Of a stretch of 6,328 nt of DNA, positions 5,508 to 6,328 are shown in pieces; position 1 is the stretch's first letter, and each line of letters opens with the position of its first letter. The position numbers and the translations under genes are program-made. This stretch comes from Bacteroidota bacterium (lineage in GTDB: Bacteria; Bacteroidota; Bacteroidia; Chitinophagales; Chitinophagaceae), in contig CANHUW010000101.1 of assembly GCA_947463975.1 (NCBI GenBank), positions 1 to 6,328 of the forward strand. Direction: 5' to 3'. Below the pieces are notes generated by a model. The model worked only from the letters and a program-made list of their open reading frames with translations. It did not search any database and was not told the origin of the DNA.

Positions 5508-6328
5508 ATGAAGCAAAATAGACTGATTTTAGCATTTCGTATTGTAATTATTGCCATTTTAAGCATTTTATTAACGCAATTCAGTGCTGAGGCGCAAACC
5601 AAAAGCCTTAATAGAATTGTGATTGATCCAGGTCATGGAGGTACAGACCCAGGTGCTTATGGCAAATACTCTACAGAAGCCGCTGTTTCTTTGGCTATCT
5701 CTCTAAAATTAGAAAAATATATTAAGCAAGCCTTACCTGAGGTGGATGTGGTCTTAACCAGAACCACTGATATATTTAACAACGTAGTGGAAAAGGCAGA
5801 GATTGCCAACCAAATGAAAGGGGACTTATTTGTTTGCATTCATACCAATTCTGCCCAAGGAAAGAAAGTGAGAGAGATCGTTGGGTATACCACCAAAACC
5901 TATACTGTAAAAAAGAAGGGTAAAAAGAAAAAAGTCACCAGAGAAGTACCTGAATACAAGACAACTTATTTGCCTAGCACTGCATTTGGAACAGAAACCT
6001 ATATTTACGGAGTGGGTAAAACCGAGCAAAGAAAAGGTGTTGCAGAAGGTATGGTAGATGAACTAGTAGAAAAATTGGACTCTGTATCAGAAGCTGAGAT
6101 TAAAAAATTAAATGAAGACGACCCTACTAGATCGATGATGGCAAGCTTACTAACACAGCAATATTTTCAAAGAGCGGCTAGTTTGGCATTAACGATTGAA
6201 GACGAATTTCAAAAATCAGGCAGAAATAGTCGTGAAGCTAGACAAAGAGATCAAAAAGGCATATGGGTCTTAGCTGCTGTTAAAATGCCAGCTGTTTTAA
6301 TTGAAACTGGCTTTATTTCCAATCCACA
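5508..6328 (+). CDS. N-acetylmuramoyl-L-alanine amidase (Amidase_3), cut by the window's right edge
   Basis: This zinc amidase cleaves the bond between N-acetylmuramic acid and L-alanine of peptidoglycan, in the periplasm, for cell separation or wall turnover. The ATG at 5508 opens a clear signal peptide: MKQNR, a hydrophobic stretch over about residues 6-21, and a likely cleavage site near SAEA-QT. Amidase_3 begins at once with IVIDPGHGG. The zinc ligands are His43, Glu57 and His112 (in IHTNS), and the catalytic Glu266 sits in LIETGFISN. Between them lie a GTETYIYG motif, typical of Bacteroidota members, and a helical stretch (about 185-240). An unusually basic insert, KKKGKKKK, occupies residues 135-142. 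The 273 visible codons contain no stop; the C terminus is missing and may carry a further domain. It is divergent from lptD, with 79 bases between the two preferred starts. Confidence 0.93.
   Translation, partial: MKQNRLILAFRIVIIAILSILLTQFSAEAQTKSLNRIVIDPGHGGTDPGAYGKYSTEAAVSLAISLKLEKYIKQALPEVDVVLTRTTDIFNNVVEKAEIANQMKGDLFVCIHTNSAQGKKVREIVGYTTKTYTVKKKGKKKKVTREVPEYKTTYLPSTAFGTETYIYGVGKTEQRKGVAEGMVDELVEKLDSVSEAEIKKLNEDDPTRSMMASLLTQQYFQRAASLALTIEDEFQKSGRNSREARQRDQKGIWVLAAVKMPAVLIETGFISNP

Noticed and set aside
5429..5602. N-terminal extension of LptD (58 more residues with a hydrophobic stretch) and earlier ATG starts
   Set aside because: It lies antisense to the amidase signal peptide and start, lies mostly upstream of the predicted lptD promoter start, and would put a second hydrophobic segment before the true signal peptide.
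5657..6029. Two minus-strand open frames of 60 and 67 codons
   Set aside because: Both are antisense to the conserved amidase domain, whose zinc ligands and catalytic Glu are all in the plus-strand frame.

Overview
The window reads as ordinary chromosomal DNA of a Bacteroidota bacterium, probably Chitinophagaceae-like (the family is an inference). The support is an AT-rich genome, promoter boxes of the Bacteroidota type (TAnnTTTG at about -7), no Shine-Dalgarno sequences in front of the genes, and Bacteroidota-style versions of LptD and the cell-wall amidase.

Layout, left to right. Bases 49-122 hold a tRNA-Arg(UCU), followed at once by a strong intrinsic terminator. Bases 148-415 hold no gene but are packed with palindromic DNA: a nested inverted repeat with a perfect 16-bp palindrome at its centre, a second smaller hairpin, and two identical 62-bp tandem units, each able to fold into a hairpin, followed by a decayed third copy. 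Three plus-strand genes follow in close order: an orphan class 1 isoprenoid synthase-like enzyme (430-1413), uracil-DNA glycosylase ung (1415-2086) and a 1-acyl-glycerol-3-phosphate acyltransferase of the PlsC family (2110-2844). The acyltransferase gene converges on a large minus-strand gene for an LptD-like outer-membrane LPS assembly protein (2834 to about 5428), overlapping it by 11 bp. Divergent from lptD, and cut by the right edge, is a secreted N-acetylmuramoyl-L-alanine amidase (5508 to beyond 6328).

Most of the genes serve the cell envelope: phospholipid synthesis, LPS delivery to the outer membrane, peptidoglycan cleavage and perhaps an isoprenoid lipid. Ung is a DNA-repair housekeeping gene carried along in the run. 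The lptD and amidase promoters appear to face each other with overlapping start regions, so these two envelope genes may compete for transcription.

I found no clear new defence, mobile or metabolic system. The items most worth a second look are the palindromic repeat cluster after the tRNA, the orphan isoprenoid enzyme of unknown product, and the overlapping lptD/amidase promoters.
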